This document shows positions 1-6,782 of a stretch of 15,174 nucleotides of DNA, piece after piece. The first letter of the stretch is position 1, and every line of letters starts with the position of its first letter. Where the stretch lies: contig JAEMTW010000015.1 of the NCBI GenBank assembly GCA_016462095.1, positions 1 to 15,174 on the forward strand, written 5' to 3'. Position numbers and translations under genes: made by a program. The notes beneath the pieces are model-generated. The model made no database searches and was not told the origin of the DNA. It saw only the letters and a list, made by a program, of their open reading frames with translations. Source of the stretch: Thermoleophilia bacterium. Its GTDB lineage: Bacteria > Actinomycetota > Thermoleophilia > Gaiellales > F1-60-MAGs149.

Positions 1-128
1 TGCCACGGGTAGGCGGGGAGGCCAAGGGTAAAGCTCTCGTTGCGAAACCATTCGCGCTCGACTGGTTCGACGAATTGGAGGATCTGCTCCACGTCGGTGA
101 TTTGAACATGCACGTCGCAATCGATCAT
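1..128 (-). CDS. Amidohydrolase-2 family metal-dependent hydrolase, N-terminal part only
   Basis: Only the first 42 codons lie in the window; the gene runs off the left edge. The protein begins MIDCDVHVQITDVEQILQFV. The DCDVH motif directly after the start is the usual first strand and metal-ligand motif of the amidohydrolase-2 group of TIM-barrel hydrolases and decarboxylases. I chose the ATG at 128 because family members usually begin one or two residues before this motif. An in-frame ATG at 146 would add MERAGP, and an in-frame TGA lies further upstream. A GGAGAG sequence about 10 bases before the 128 start could be the ribosome-binding site. It lies 68 bases downstream of the cytochrome gene on the same strand, so it may share that transcript. 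The substrate cannot be told from this fragment. Confidence 0.6.
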   Translation of the reverse strand, partial: MIDCDVHVQITDVEQILQFVEPVEREWFRNESFTLGLPAYPW

Positions 129-196
129 CGGGCCCGCCCTCTCCATCCGTTCGACCTGGCGATCGAACGTCTCCTGACTGTACGGTCAGGGCAATT

Positions 197-856
197 CTAC
201 TCGTTTCGCTCCTCCATGTCACGGACCCAGCGCGCATGGTTCTGTCTGGCCCACTCTCGATCGACGCTGCCGGTGACGATGCCGCGCGTCGCCGCTCGCG
301 TCGCGGGACTAATCAGCGACAGGTAGAGGTGGCCACAGGTCAGCACGATAATCAGCAGCGTGGCGAGGTCGTGCACGTCCACGGTGCCCGCAAACCGATA
401 CGTCGTGTTCTGCTCACCGAGCCAGAGCAGCAAGCCGGTGATGGTGAGCACGACCATCAAGCCACTCGTCACGGAGGTAAAGAGCTTTTGTCCGGCGTTG
501 AGCCAGCCCTGCTCGGGTGCCCCCTTATGGTCGAACAGGCGCTTCGTTCCGCCACGCAACCAGAGGCGGTCGTTGTCGTCGAAGGTATCGACTTCGCGCA
601 CGACCTGCCCGATTGATCGCGGGCGCAGGACGATGATCGCCAACAGGCCGACGCCGAGCGCGATTGCCGAGACGAGGTGCCAATACTTGGCGGAGGGGCG
701 GTTCATCACCTCGGCGAGTGCCGGCGAGTAGAGGCAGGCGCCCGTCCAGAGCATCACGAAGAACGTGATTGCGACGACGAGGTGGGCCAGCAGCTGAGGC
801 CTCGAGAAGCGACGGATCAGTCGGGGCTGCTCCGTGGTCGGACTAGTGGGAGACAT
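197..856 (-). CDS. Cytochrome b561 / formate dehydrogenase gamma-like membrane subunit
   Basis: A 219-residue integral membrane protein with four predicted membrane helices (about residues 22-43, 58-77, 126-146 and 161-183). Histidines that could ligate two b-type hemes sit at 25, 60, 162 and 176, one per helix in helices 1 and 2 and two in helix 4. The motif NAGQKLF (120-126) before helix 3 is typical of FdnI/FdoI-like cytochrome b subunits. It probably passes electrons between the quinone pool and the molybdenum enzyme encoded just upstream. The ATG at 856 overlaps the end of that gene by 14 bases, which suggests translational coupling; an in-frame ATG at 883 would add 9 residues with no obvious benefit. 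The pairing resembles MsrPQ in logic, but the sequence looks closer to FdnI than to MsrQ; this is a motif-level judgement. Confidence 0.83.
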   Translation of the reverse strand: MSPTSPTTEQPRLIRRFSRPQLLAHLVVAITFFVMLWTGACLYSPALAEVMNRPSAKYWHLVSAIALGVGLLAIIVLRPRSIGQVVREVDTFDDNDRLWLRGGTKRLFDHKGAPEQGWLNAGQKLFTSVTSGLMVVLTITGLLLWLGEQNTTYRFAGTVDVHDLATLLIIVLTCGHLYLSLISPATRAATRGIVTGSVDREWARQNHARWVRDMEERNE

Positions 857-1568
857 CTTTGCCGACCCAGGCGTCCGCGTCATAGCCGCGCGTCTCCCAG
901 TATCCGAGCGTCGGCTCGTTCTCGAACGTAATCTTGCTGAGCCACTTGACGCCCTTGTAGCCGTACATCTGTGGGATCACGAGTCGCATCGGTGCGCCGT
1001 GTGGTCGCGTGAGTGGCTTGCCGTCCATTTCGGTCGCGAGCATCACGTTGGGCAGCTTGAATTGCTTCATCGTCAACTGGTCGAAGTACGGCTCTTCGAG
1101 TGATTGGAAGTTGACGTGTTGGGCCTCTGCGCGCGGCTTGACGAGGTCGAGGATCGTCTGCGCTGTGATGCCGCGAAAGTGGACGTCGTAGACGGACCAG
1201 CCTGTCACGCAATGAAAGTCGGACACCTCCGTCACCATCTCCGTCGCTTGGACGTCGCTCCAGGTCAGCGTGACGGGGTTTTCGACATTGCCGTCGATGG
1301 TCAGCGAGTAGGTCGCTGGGTCGAAGGTCGGCATCGGGTCTTGGACGTTGTAGATGCGCCAGCCGCCGGTCGGCACGATTGCCGCGACTCCAAGGTTGTC
1401 GCCGAGGCTCGCGAGTGACGACCCGACGCCACCGCCAAAGCGCGAGAGCAAGGCAATGCCCCCAACGCCGGCGGCAACGGTGCCGAGAAACGCTGCGCGG
1501 CCGAGCGGAATTCTGCTGCGGGGCGTCGGCGTGGGGTGTTCGGGCGGTGGTTCCATTGCTCTCATCAT
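843..1568 (-). CDS. Sulfite-oxidase-fold molybdopterin oxidoreductase (YedY/MsrP-like)
   Basis: A 241-residue protein of the oxidoreductase molybdopterin-binding (SUOX) fold. The motif DFHCVTGWSV (117-126) holds Cys120, the expected molybdenum ligand, and RPHGAPMRLVIPQMYGYKG (188-206) followed by VKWL is the standard cofactor-binding segment. Residues 25-41 are hydrophobic and probably form an export signal or membrane anchor. The flanking sequence PRSRIPLGRAAFLG resembles a Tat signal but has no adjacent twin arginine. There is no dimerisation domain, so it is the short bacterial type. Substrates in this family include sulfoxides and sulfite; none can be assigned here. Electrons probably go to or come from the overlapping cytochrome b gene. 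ATGs at 1568, 1565 and 1556 are all possible starts and none has a strong ribosome-binding site. Confidence 0.85.
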   Translation of the reverse strand: MMRAMEPPPEHPTPTPRSRIPLGRAAFLGTVAAGVGGIALLSRFGGGVGSSLASLGDNLGVAAIVPTGGWRIYNVQDPMPTFDPATYSLTIDGNVENPVTLTWSDVQATEMVTEVSDFHCVTGWSVYDVHFRGITAQTILDLVKPRAEAQHVNFQSLEEPYFDQLTMKQFKLPNVMLATEMDGKPLTRPHGAPMRLVIPQMYGYKGVKWLSKITFENEPTLGYWETRGYDADAWVGKDVSH

Positions 1569-1747
1569 CTAGTACGCAGCGCGGTAGGTGTTAGCCGTCT
1601 GCTGAGGCCATGCGGGCGCGGCGGTGATTGGTTGTCGGCGGGCCGAGAGCCTACCCCTCGAGAACCATCTGTTTACGTCGCTTCCGGAAGCGATCGCGCA
1701 TGCGCGATCACACGTGGAGCGAGCAAGAGTGCGCTGACGCGCCGGTT
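1569..1747. other. Intergenic gap between the HD-oxygenase and molybdoenzyme genes
   Basis: This 179-base stretch has no convincing coding sequence. It contains the two abutting perfect palindromes listed separately. It may hold the 3' end of the propeller-HD transcript and the promoter for the molybdoenzyme operon, but I see no clear -35/-10 pair. Confidence 0.5.
1678..1709. repeat. Two abutting perfect palindromes (16 and 18 bp)
   Basis: Positions 1678-1693 read TCGCTTCCGGAAGCGA and positions 1692-1709 read GATCGCGCATGCGCGATC. Both are perfect self-complementary palindromes and they overlap by two bases. They lie 38 bases past the stop of the HD-domain gene and more than 100 bases upstream of the molybdoenzyme start. 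No T-run follows on either strand, so a standard intrinsic terminator is not supported. They could be binding sites for a dimeric regulator or a U-less termination structure. Confidence 0.6.
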
Positions 1748-2317
1748 CTAGATCAACTCGGCACCCGTCAGATAGCGCGGCTTGGCAAAGACGCGTTGCA
1801 CGATCGGTTCGAAGAACGCCGCGGGCAGACTCTCGAAGGTCGGGTCGAAGCAGTTCTGGTCGTACTGCTCGCAAAACTCGACACACGCGTCGTACCACTC
1901 GTTGTCCTTGAAGCGATCGCGAGCGTTACGGTCGCCACCCGAGTGGTGCGCGTAGTAGACCATCTGAAAGACGCCGTGGTGCTTGGCGATCCAGACCAGC
2001 TCGGGGCGGACGTACGGTCGAAGGATCGCGCCCATCATCTCGCCGTGCGTGAGTGGTGCGAGCTCGTCGCCGAGGTCGTGCAGCAGCGCCATCGCGACGT
2101 ACTCCTCATCCTTGCCATCGTTATAGGCGCGGGTCGCAGACTGCAGCGAATGCTCGTAGCGCGTCACCTGATAGCCCGAGAACGACACCTTCAATTCCTC
2201 AAGGGCAGTCATCAGACGGCCAGGCATGCCAGCCATGTGCTCTTCGCCGGCGCGATCGAGGAGTGCGTAGTCCTCGGCGGTGCCGTCTTCCATACGGGTG
2301 AATGCGACTGTCTCCAT
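1748..2317 (-). CDS. PhnZ/MIOX-like HD-domain protein, probable di-iron oxygenase
   Basis: A 189-residue HD-domain protein. Candidate metal ligands are His56 (YEHSLQSA), His80-Asp81 (LLHDLGD), His91 (THGEM), His113/His114 (KHHGVFQ) and Asp153 (CEQYDQNCFDP). The six-ligand pattern with an extra His after the HD pair, plus the ILRPYV segment, matches the small HD proteins linked to phosphonate breakdown, such as PhnZ, which use a mixed-valent di-iron centre to cleave C-P bonds and are related to myo-inositol oxygenase. No phosphonate transport or other phn gene is visible, so the substrate is unknown. The start at 2317 has an excellent GGGAGGA ribosome-binding site six bases upstream; a longer reading from 2443 overlaps the upstream gene and is unlikely. 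It follows the propeller gene by 29 bases, indicating one operon. Confidence 0.82.
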   Translation of the reverse strand: METVAFTRMEDGTAEDYALLDRAGEEHMAGMPGRLMTALEELKVSFSGYQVTRYEHSLQSATRAYNDGKDEEYVAMALLHDLGDELAPLTHGEMMGAILRPYVRPELVWIAKHHGVFQMVYYAHHSGGDRNARDRFKDNEWYDACVEFCEQYDQNCFDPTFESLPAAFFEPIVQRVFAKPRYLTGAELI

Positions 2318-2346
2318 TGTTCCTCCCTCGGGCTGTACGTAGCGTA

Positions 2347-3612
2347 CTACCGGTCGTTGAAGACCAGGAGCTCGCCGCCGTAGCAAGCCACCCAGACCCG
2401 GGCCAGATACGCGTCGTACGTGACGCCGATCGACCGGACGCACGCGTCGAGCTCCTGCGTGACGGTCATGTCGCGGGTGCGGATCTTGGAGACGGTGCCG
2501 CTGTTGTAGTTGACGACGTAGAGGGCCTTGCCGTCGCTGGACATCGCCAGGCTGCGCGGGGCGCTACCCGTCTGGACGCGCAGCACGCGGCCGGTGTAGA
2601 GGTCGAGGCGGGCGACGTTGCCCTCGGAGTTCAGCGTCGCGTAGATGTAGCGGCCCTGCGGTGAGAACTCGAGTGCGCGCGGGCCGGCGCCGATCTCGAT
2701 CGTGCGCGTCTTCCAGGTGTTGAGGTCGACGCGGACGAGCTTCGTCCCGCCCATCATCGCGACGTAGACGGCATTGCCCTTCGGAGAGACGACGATGCCG
2801 CGCGGGTACGGGCCGATCGGCACCCGCTGCAGCTCGCGGCCGGTTTCGGCCGAGAGGACCGACAGGTCCCAGGAGCACCAGTTCGCGACGAGCACGAAGC
2901 GGCCGTCCGGCGTGGCCTTGACGACCTTCGGCACGGAGCCGACCGGATAGACGCCGTCGATCTTCAGGCTCTCCATGTTGATGCGGTAGAGGAACGAGTC
3001 GTCGTAGCCCGATTCCGGCGTGCAGGTGTCACTGCCCTCCGGGCCGAAGCCCGCGCCGTACATCGAGTAGTTGGAGACGTAGCCGTACTGCCCATCCGGC
3101 GAGAAGGCGGCCTCCACCGGCGCGCCCTGCGAGGTACCCGGATGCCCCTTGATGCCGAACTGCGCCAGCTTCACGGAGTCGGAGATCGTCGCGACCAGCT
3201 TCATCGTGCGCGCGCTGTAGACCGTCACCGAATGCCGGTACATCATGTTCTGCGCGGTGATGAGGCCCGCGCCGCTCGCCGCCACGGACTTCGGTGCGAT
3301 ATCGCCGGTGATCCTGCGAATCAGGCGCAGGCGGGTGCGATCCGAGGGCGGTCCGACGTGCTCCGGGACCACCGCGGTGGCCGGCTCGGCGGGGACGTCC
3401 GCGGTCGTGGTCGGCACGGTTTCCGCGGTCGTCGCGGCGGCGGTGGCCGTCGCCGCGGTCGCGCGCGTGCCGTCCTCGACCTGGGTGCGCAGGAACAGGA
3501 CGCCGCCGACGGTCAGCGCCACGGTCAGCACGGTGAGCAGGGTCGCTCGGCGTCGACGCACGGCGCGGCGACGCTCCTGATACGAGGGCGTGCGGTCGTG
3601 GAACTCGGGCAT
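2347..3612 (-). CDS. Membrane-anchored YVTN/YncE-like beta-propeller protein
   Basis: A 421-residue protein. An arginine-rich N-terminus (about residues 14-23) is followed by one hydrophobic helix (about 24-41), then an Ala/Thr-rich linker to about residue 90. This predicts a single-pass protein with its C-terminal domain outside the membrane. The rest is a seven-bladed-type propeller with repeating blades of the form 'SPDGQYGYVSNYS', 'SPKGNAVYVAMMG', 'SPQGRYIYATLNS' and 'SSDGKALYVVNYN', typical of the YVTN/lactonase-like (YncE) family. Cysteines in DTCTPE, ANWCSW, DACVRS and VACYGG might form disulfides. The role is unknown; such propellers often act as extracellular binding or scaffold proteins and only sometimes as enzymes. 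It is first in a probable operon with the HD-oxygenase, and divergent from ridA. The start at 3612 has only a weak ribosome-binding site. Confidence 0.8.
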   Translation of the reverse strand: MPEFHDRTPSYQERRRAVRRRRATLLTVLTVALTVGGVLFLRTQVEDGTRATAATATAAATTAETVPTTTADVPAEPATAVVPEHVGPPSDRTRLRLIRRITGDIAPKSVAASGAGLITAQNMMYRHSVTVYSARTMKLVATISDSVKLAQFGIKGHPGTSQGAPVEAAFSPDGQYGYVSNYSMYGAGFGPEGSDTCTPESGYDDSFLYRINMESLKIDGVYPVGSVPKVVKATPDGRFVLVANWCSWDLSVLSAETGRELQRVPIGPYPRGIVVSPKGNAVYVAMMGGTKLVRVDLNTWKTRTIEIGAGPRALEFSPQGRYIYATLNSEGNVARLDLYTGRVLRVQTGSAPRSLAMSSDGKALYVVNYNSGTVSKIRTRDMTVTQELDACVRSIGVTYDAYLARVWVACYGGELLVFNDR

Positions 3613-3729
3613 GTTCCGGATCTTCGGCTACCGAGACACGCCTCCTGCCCGCCCGGAGCGGCCGTTGCGCAGTTGACACAGGCGCCGCGGTACGGTTGGC
3701 TCTCGTCACCACGACGCTTAGGAGACACC
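3613..3729. promoter_or_regulatory. Divergent promoter region between the propeller gene and ridA
   Basis: This 117-base gap must hold starts for both directions. On the plus strand there is a consensus TTGACA at 3673-3678 and a TANNNT-type box TACGGT at 3691-3696, but only 12 bases separate them. I therefore treat the TACGGT as a possible -10 on its own and the TTGACA as suggestive. A ribosome-binding site GGAG sits at 3721-3724 before the ridA ATG. No clear minus-strand promoter was seen. Confidence 0.35.
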
Positions 3730-4155
3730 ATGTTCGACGCCACCACCGCCCAGCGCCTCACCACCGACGGTGACTGGTTCGCGCCGTACTTCATCTCGCT
3801 CGGCTACCGCCTCGGCAATGTCCTCGTGCTGTCCGGGCAGGCGTCGATCTCGGAGCAGGGTGAGATCGTTGGTGCCGGTGACTTCGACGCACAGGCCGCG
3901 CAGACCTTCGCGAACATCGAGCGCGTGCTGGGCCTCGGTGGGGCAGGCCTCGAGGACATCTTCAAGGTCACGATCTACCTGACCGACATGGCGCACTTCC
4001 CGAAGATCATGGACCTGCGCCAGCGGCACTTCACACCGCCCTACCCGGCGGACACGATCGTCGAGGTGCGCTCGCTCGCCCTACCGGAGCTGATGATCGA
4101 GATCGAGGTGATGGCGCTGGTGCCGGGCGGCGAGCGCCGCGTGATCGACGGCTGA
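3730..4155 (+). CDS. RidA family protein (YjgF/YER057c/UK114)
   Basis: A 141-residue protein covering the whole RidA fold. Family landmarks are the strand LVLSGQASISEQGEIVGAGD (about residues 35-54), the helix with QTFANIERVLGLGGAGLEDI, KVTIYLTDM, and the C-terminal strand LMIEIEVMALV. RidA proteins form trimers; classic members hydrolyse reactive 2-aminoacrylate and other enamines/imines. In classic RidA the catalytic arginine lies in a VEVARLP-type strand. Here the strand reads VEVRSLALPEL, which by eye places the arginine one position off, so this may belong to a Rid subfamily without that activity. The ATG at 3730 has GGAG six bases before it; longer upstream readings are antisense to the propeller gene. 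It precedes the flavoenzyme gene on the same strand by 116 bases. Confidence 0.88.
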   Translation: MFDATTAQRLTTDGDWFAPYFISLGYRLGNVLVLSGQASISEQGEIVGAGDFDAQAAQTFANIERVLGLGGAGLEDIFKVTIYLTDMAHFPKIMDLRQRHFTPPYPADTIVEVRSLALPELMIEIEVMALVPGGERRVIDG

Positions 4156-4219
4156 TCCGGCCGCCGCGCGCCGAGACGGGTTGCGCGTGCGGGAGATGAA
4201 TCGGACGGTGCCGCTGGCC

Positions 4220-4225
4220 TATGCT
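4220..4225 (+). promoter_or_regulatory. Possible -10 box (TATGCT) for the flavoenzyme gene
   Basis: TATGCT at 4220-4225 fits the TANNNT -10 form seen elsewhere in the window. It would give a 5' leader of about 40 bases before the GTG at 4272. No good -35 is present, so the gene may instead be read through from ridA. Confidence 0.3.
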
Positions 4226-4271
4226 GCAACCGCCCCGGCATCCCGCCGCGGCAGACCAAGGAGCACGGGCC

Positions 4272-5312
4272 GTGAGCGAGCCCCGTATCGGCATCTTCCT
4301 CAACGTGCAGCAGCCGGATTCCGTGTCGCCGCGCACGATCGTGGACCAGGCCGTGGCGCACACCGCGCTGTGCCGCGACCTCGGCTTCGACCTCGTCTCC
4401 GCCGGGCAGCACTTCCTCACCGAGGTCTTCCAGATGGCCCAGCTGATGCCGCTGCTGGCGCGGATCGCAGCCGACTCCGGTGACATGCGCGTCGCTTCGA
4501 ACATCGCCCTGCTGACGCTGCTCAACCCCGTCGAGCTCGCGGAGAACGCGGCCACGCTCGACGCCATCACCGGGGGGCGCTTCGTGCTCGGCGTCGGTCT
4601 CGGCTATCGCCCGGAGGAGTTCGACGCCTTCGGCATTCCGGAGAAGAAGCTGCGTGTGTTCCTCGACAAGCTCGACGTCGTCAAGCGCCTGCTCGAGGGC
4701 GAGTCGGTGACTGCGGAGGGCCACGGCTACAAGCTCGACAACCAGCGTCTCGCGATGCTGCCGATGCAGCGTCCGCGCCCGCCGATCTGGTTGGCGGCCA
4801 ACGCCGATCAGGCCGTGCGCCGGGCGGCGCGCGTCGCGGACACGTGGACCGTCAACCCGCACGCCAACCTCGCCGAGCTGGTGCGCCAGACCGCCATGTT
4901 CCACGCGGCGCGGGCCGAGGCGGGGCTGCCGGTCGTGACCGAGCTACCCGTGATGAAGGAGATCTACGTCGGTGAGGACGACGAGAGCGCCGAGAGCGAG
5001 GCCCGCACCTACCTGCAGGCCAAGTACAAGGCGTACGTCAAGTGGGGGCAGGACGAGGTCATGCCCGACGCCGACTCGCTCGATCAGGACTGGGAGGAAC
5101 TGAAGGCCGGCGGGCGCTTCATCCTCGGCGGCCCCGACCGCTGCGTGGCCGAGTTGCAGGAGCACCTCGACGCGCTGCGCTGCGACACGCTGATCTTCCG
5201 GTTCGGCTGGGTCGGCATGCCCGACGACCTCGTCCAGGCCAACATCCGCCGCTTCGCCGAGACGGTCAAGCCACGCCTGCGTGTCGCGGCTGGCGCACCA
5301 ACGCCGCTCTAA
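4272..5312 (+). CDS. LLM-class (luciferase-like) flavin-dependent oxidoreductase
   Basis: A 346-residue TIM-barrel protein of the bacterial luciferase-like family, near the usual family length. Landmarks are the first strand RIGIFLNVQ, GFDLVSAGQHFL (conserved His of the active-site region), LLNPVELAENAATLDAITGG (about residues 79-98), RFVLGVGLGYRPEEFDAFG, and PPIWLAANADQAVRRAARVAD for phosphate or flavin binding. Members use FMN or coenzyme F420 to oxidise small organic molecules; the cofactor and substrate cannot be decided here. The GTG at 4272 follows AAGGAG (4258-4263) by eight bases and immediately precedes the first strand, so I prefer it to an ATG at 4221 that would add 17 proline/alanine-rich residues. 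Its neighbour ridA recalls the RutA/RutC pair, but I see no specific RutA signature. Confidence 0.87.
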   Translation: MSEPRIGIFLNVQQPDSVSPRTIVDQAVAHTALCRDLGFDLVSAGQHFLTEVFQMAQLMPLLARIAADSGDMRVASNIALLTLLNPVELAENAATLDAITGGRFVLGVGLGYRPEEFDAFGIPEKKLRVFLDKLDVVKRLLEGESVTAEGHGYKLDNQRLAMLPMQRPRPPIWLAANADQAVRRAARVADTWTVNPHANLAELVRQTAMFHAARAEAGLPVVTELPVMKEIYVGEDDESAESEARTYLQAKYKAYVKWGQDEVMPDADSLDQDWEELKAGGRFILGGPDRCVAELQEHLDALRCDTLIFRFGWVGMPDDLVQANIRRFAETVKPRLRVAAGAPTPL

Positions 5313-5321
5313 CGACCCACG

Positions 5322-5927
5322 CTAACTCGAGCAGGCACTAGCGGCAGTGAGTGCAGCTTCGGCATACGCTTGCGCGTCATCACCGAGACGAGCATCGAGG
5401 GTCTCGGCGCTCGTCAAATCGGTCGTGGTGACAGCGCGCTGATAGTCGGTCACCATCGTCTGCATCGCACCGCTCATTGTGGTGAGGGCCTCTTGACACG
5501 AGCCGTCGGTGTCGTCTGTGACGGAAGCCATCGAATCCAACATGGTCGTGCCCGCCATTGCGACAGCCGTGTACGTATCGCCAGCGCACTTCTCGAAATC
5601 CTGTCCCGCAGCAGCATCGGTATGGCACGACGCGATGCTCTGGGTCGCCTGGTCGAGGCTAGCGGCAAAGACCTGTGCACCAGCGTCCACCGTCGACCAG
5701 GCACCTACATTGTCGGCGGTACTCGTGGCGACGGTCGTCTCACTCGCGGCGGCAGCGGTTTCTACAACGGCCTCAACGGGGGCTGCCTCGACGGTCGACG
5801 AGGCTACGGCAGCCTTTGCCTCAATAGCCGTTTCGGTGTCGCCTAACACCGAGCCGCCGCAGCCGGCAACAAGCATGCCGGCGACAAGCACGAGGCTGAG
5901 CGAGAGAAGAGAAGCGAAGCTACGCAT
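5322..5927 (-). CDS. Small secreted lipoprotein of unknown function
   Basis: A 201-residue protein with a lipoprotein signal: MRSFAS, a hydrophobic core, then the lipobox LVAGC with the lipid-attached Cys at 23. A low-complexity Ala/Val/Thr/Glu linker (about residues 30-75) leads to a mostly helical domain. That domain has four cysteines (ASCHTD, EKCAGD, GSCQEA, SACSS) that could form two disulfides outside the membrane. I recognise no family. An in-frame ATG at 5942 would add MGRYP; both starts keep the signal. The sequence just before the 5927 ATG reads GGGTAGATACCCG, which has no ribosome-binding site but contains a -10-like TAGATA, so a near-leaderless transcript is possible. The gene ends nine bases from the flavoenzyme stop, tail to tail. 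Confidence 0.72.
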   Translation of the reverse strand: MRSFASLLSLSLVLVAGMLVAGCGGSVLGDTETAIEAKAAVASSTVEAAPVEAVVETAAAASETTVATSTADNVGAWSTVDAGAQVFAASLDQATQSIASCHTDAAAGQDFEKCAGDTYTAVAMAGTTMLDSMASVTDDTDGSCQEALTTMSGAMQTMVTDYQRAVTTTDLTSAETLDARLGDDAQAYAEAALTAASACSS

Positions 5928-5998
5928 CGGGTATCTACCCATGGTGCTTCAGATTCGCTGCCCTGTGGTGTTGATCCTGCCTTGAGCGGGTAAGAGAG

Positions 5999-6047
5999 CA
6001 TGGTGTTTGGGGGAGCCACTGGGACAAATGGCCCCCCAAACACCATG
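5999..6047 (-). terminator. Strong stem-loop after the amidase gene, probable terminator without U-tract
   Basis: Positions 5999-6013 (CATGGTGTTTGGGGG) pair perfectly with 6033-6047. After one bulged base at 6014, positions 6015-6018 (GCCA) pair with 6029-6032, closing a 10-base loop. The total is 19 base pairs. On the minus strand the stem starts 6 bases after the stop codon of the amidase gene, the right place for a terminator. No run of T follows it on the minus strand, so it would have to be a U-less terminator or an RNA-stabilising 3' structure. Confidence 0.65.
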
Positions 6048-6053
6048 GCAGCG

Positions 6054-6746
6054 CTATTTGACGACAGTGTTGCCGTCGAAATGCTCGATGCCGTTGAGGT
6101 ACGTGATGACCTCGTCGACGCCCATCACGTCGCCAAACTTGGCGTCGATGTCGAACAGGTTCCACTCGACGACGCCCGCCACGCGGTCGCCGACACACTC
6201 GCGCGGCACGATCGGCCGGAAGCCGTAGGCAATTGCGTCCTCGACGGTGTGGCGGACACAGCCCGCCATCGTCACGCCCGTCACGATTACCGTGTCAACG
6301 CGGTGCGCGCTGAGGAACCCCTGCAGGTACGTGCCATGGAAACCGCTGGCGCGCTTCTTGCAGATGACGAGATCGCTATCGCGCAACAGGCGCTCATCGA
6401 TGGCGGCCTCGTACGAGCCCTCCTCGAGGATGTCGACGGGAATCTTGTTGTGCCAGAGGCCCATGTCGCTCCACTCACCGCGCGTCGTCTTCTTGTACGC
6501 CGTCGTGGTGTGGACGATTGGAATGTTCTTCGCACGGCCCGCGTCGAGCAGGCGCTCCATGGCGGGGATGATGATGTCCATCTTGTCGCACGAGAACGCA
6601 TTGTCGGGGCGCGTCCACGCATTGGCGAGATCGATGTTGAGGATCGCGGGGCGGGTACCGAAGCCGATCCGGCGCTGGAAGCCCCGTGCCTGATACAGCT
6701 CCGAGTCCTCGGCGAAGATCTTGTCGAGCATCTCCTGTAGTTCCAT
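6054..6746 (-). CDS. Isochorismatase-fold cysteine hydrolase, probable N-carbamoylsarcosine amidase
   Basis: A 230-residue cysteine hydrolase. The catalytic triad of the family is visible: Asp39 (ILNIDLANAWTRP), Lys130 (ICKKRASGFHGT) and Cys163 (TMAGCVRHTVEDAI), with the usual backbone turn before the Cys. From memory, the stretches AWTRPDNAFSC, DMGLWHNKIP, AGCVRHTVEDAI.GFRPIVPRE and GVVEWNLFDID.KFGDV closely match Arthrobacter N-carbamoylsarcosine amidohydrolase, not merely the superfamily. That enzyme converts N-carbamoylsarcosine to sarcosine, CO2 and ammonia. It lies 36 bases after the fused hydantoinase gene on the same strand, which would supply its substrate. The ATG at 6746 follows AAGGA by about eight bases. 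Other carbamoyl-amino-acid amidases of this fold remain possible. Confidence 0.85.
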   Translation of the reverse strand: MELQEMLDKIFAEDSELYQARGFQRRIGFGTRPAILNIDLANAWTRPDNAFSCDKMDIIIPAMERLLDAGRAKNIPIVHTTTAYKKTTRGEWSDMGLWHNKIPVDILEEGSYEAAIDERLLRDSDLVICKKRASGFHGTYLQGFLSAHRVDTVIVTGVTMAGCVRHTVEDAIAYGFRPIVPRECVGDRVAGVVEWNLFDIDAKFGDVMGVDEVITYLNGIEHFDGNTVVK

Positions 6747-6782
6747 GATGGTCCTTCTCTCTGGGTCGGTCGGTTGGAGTAG

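Noticed and set aside
75..326. Plus-strand open frame near the left edge
   Set aside because: It is a shadow of the cytochrome and amidohydrolase genes on the other strand and has no domain.
1690..1697. GCGATCGC, identical to the cyanobacterial HIP1 octamer
   Set aside because: It arises at the junction of the two longer palindromes and is not repeated through the window as expected in a HIP1-rich genome.
2318..2443. Longer start for the HD-domain protein
   Set aside because: It overlaps the end of the propeller gene in another frame and adds Arg-rich sequence; the 2317 start has a near-perfect ribosome-binding site.
3673..3696. TTGACA and TACGGT as a full promoter for ridA
   Set aside because: The spacing is 12 bases, too short for a normal sigma-70 promoter, so only a weak regulatory call was kept.
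3142..3729. Upstream extension of the ridA frame
   Set aside because: It lies antisense to the propeller gene; the RidA fold begins at the ATG 3730 with its own ribosome-binding site.
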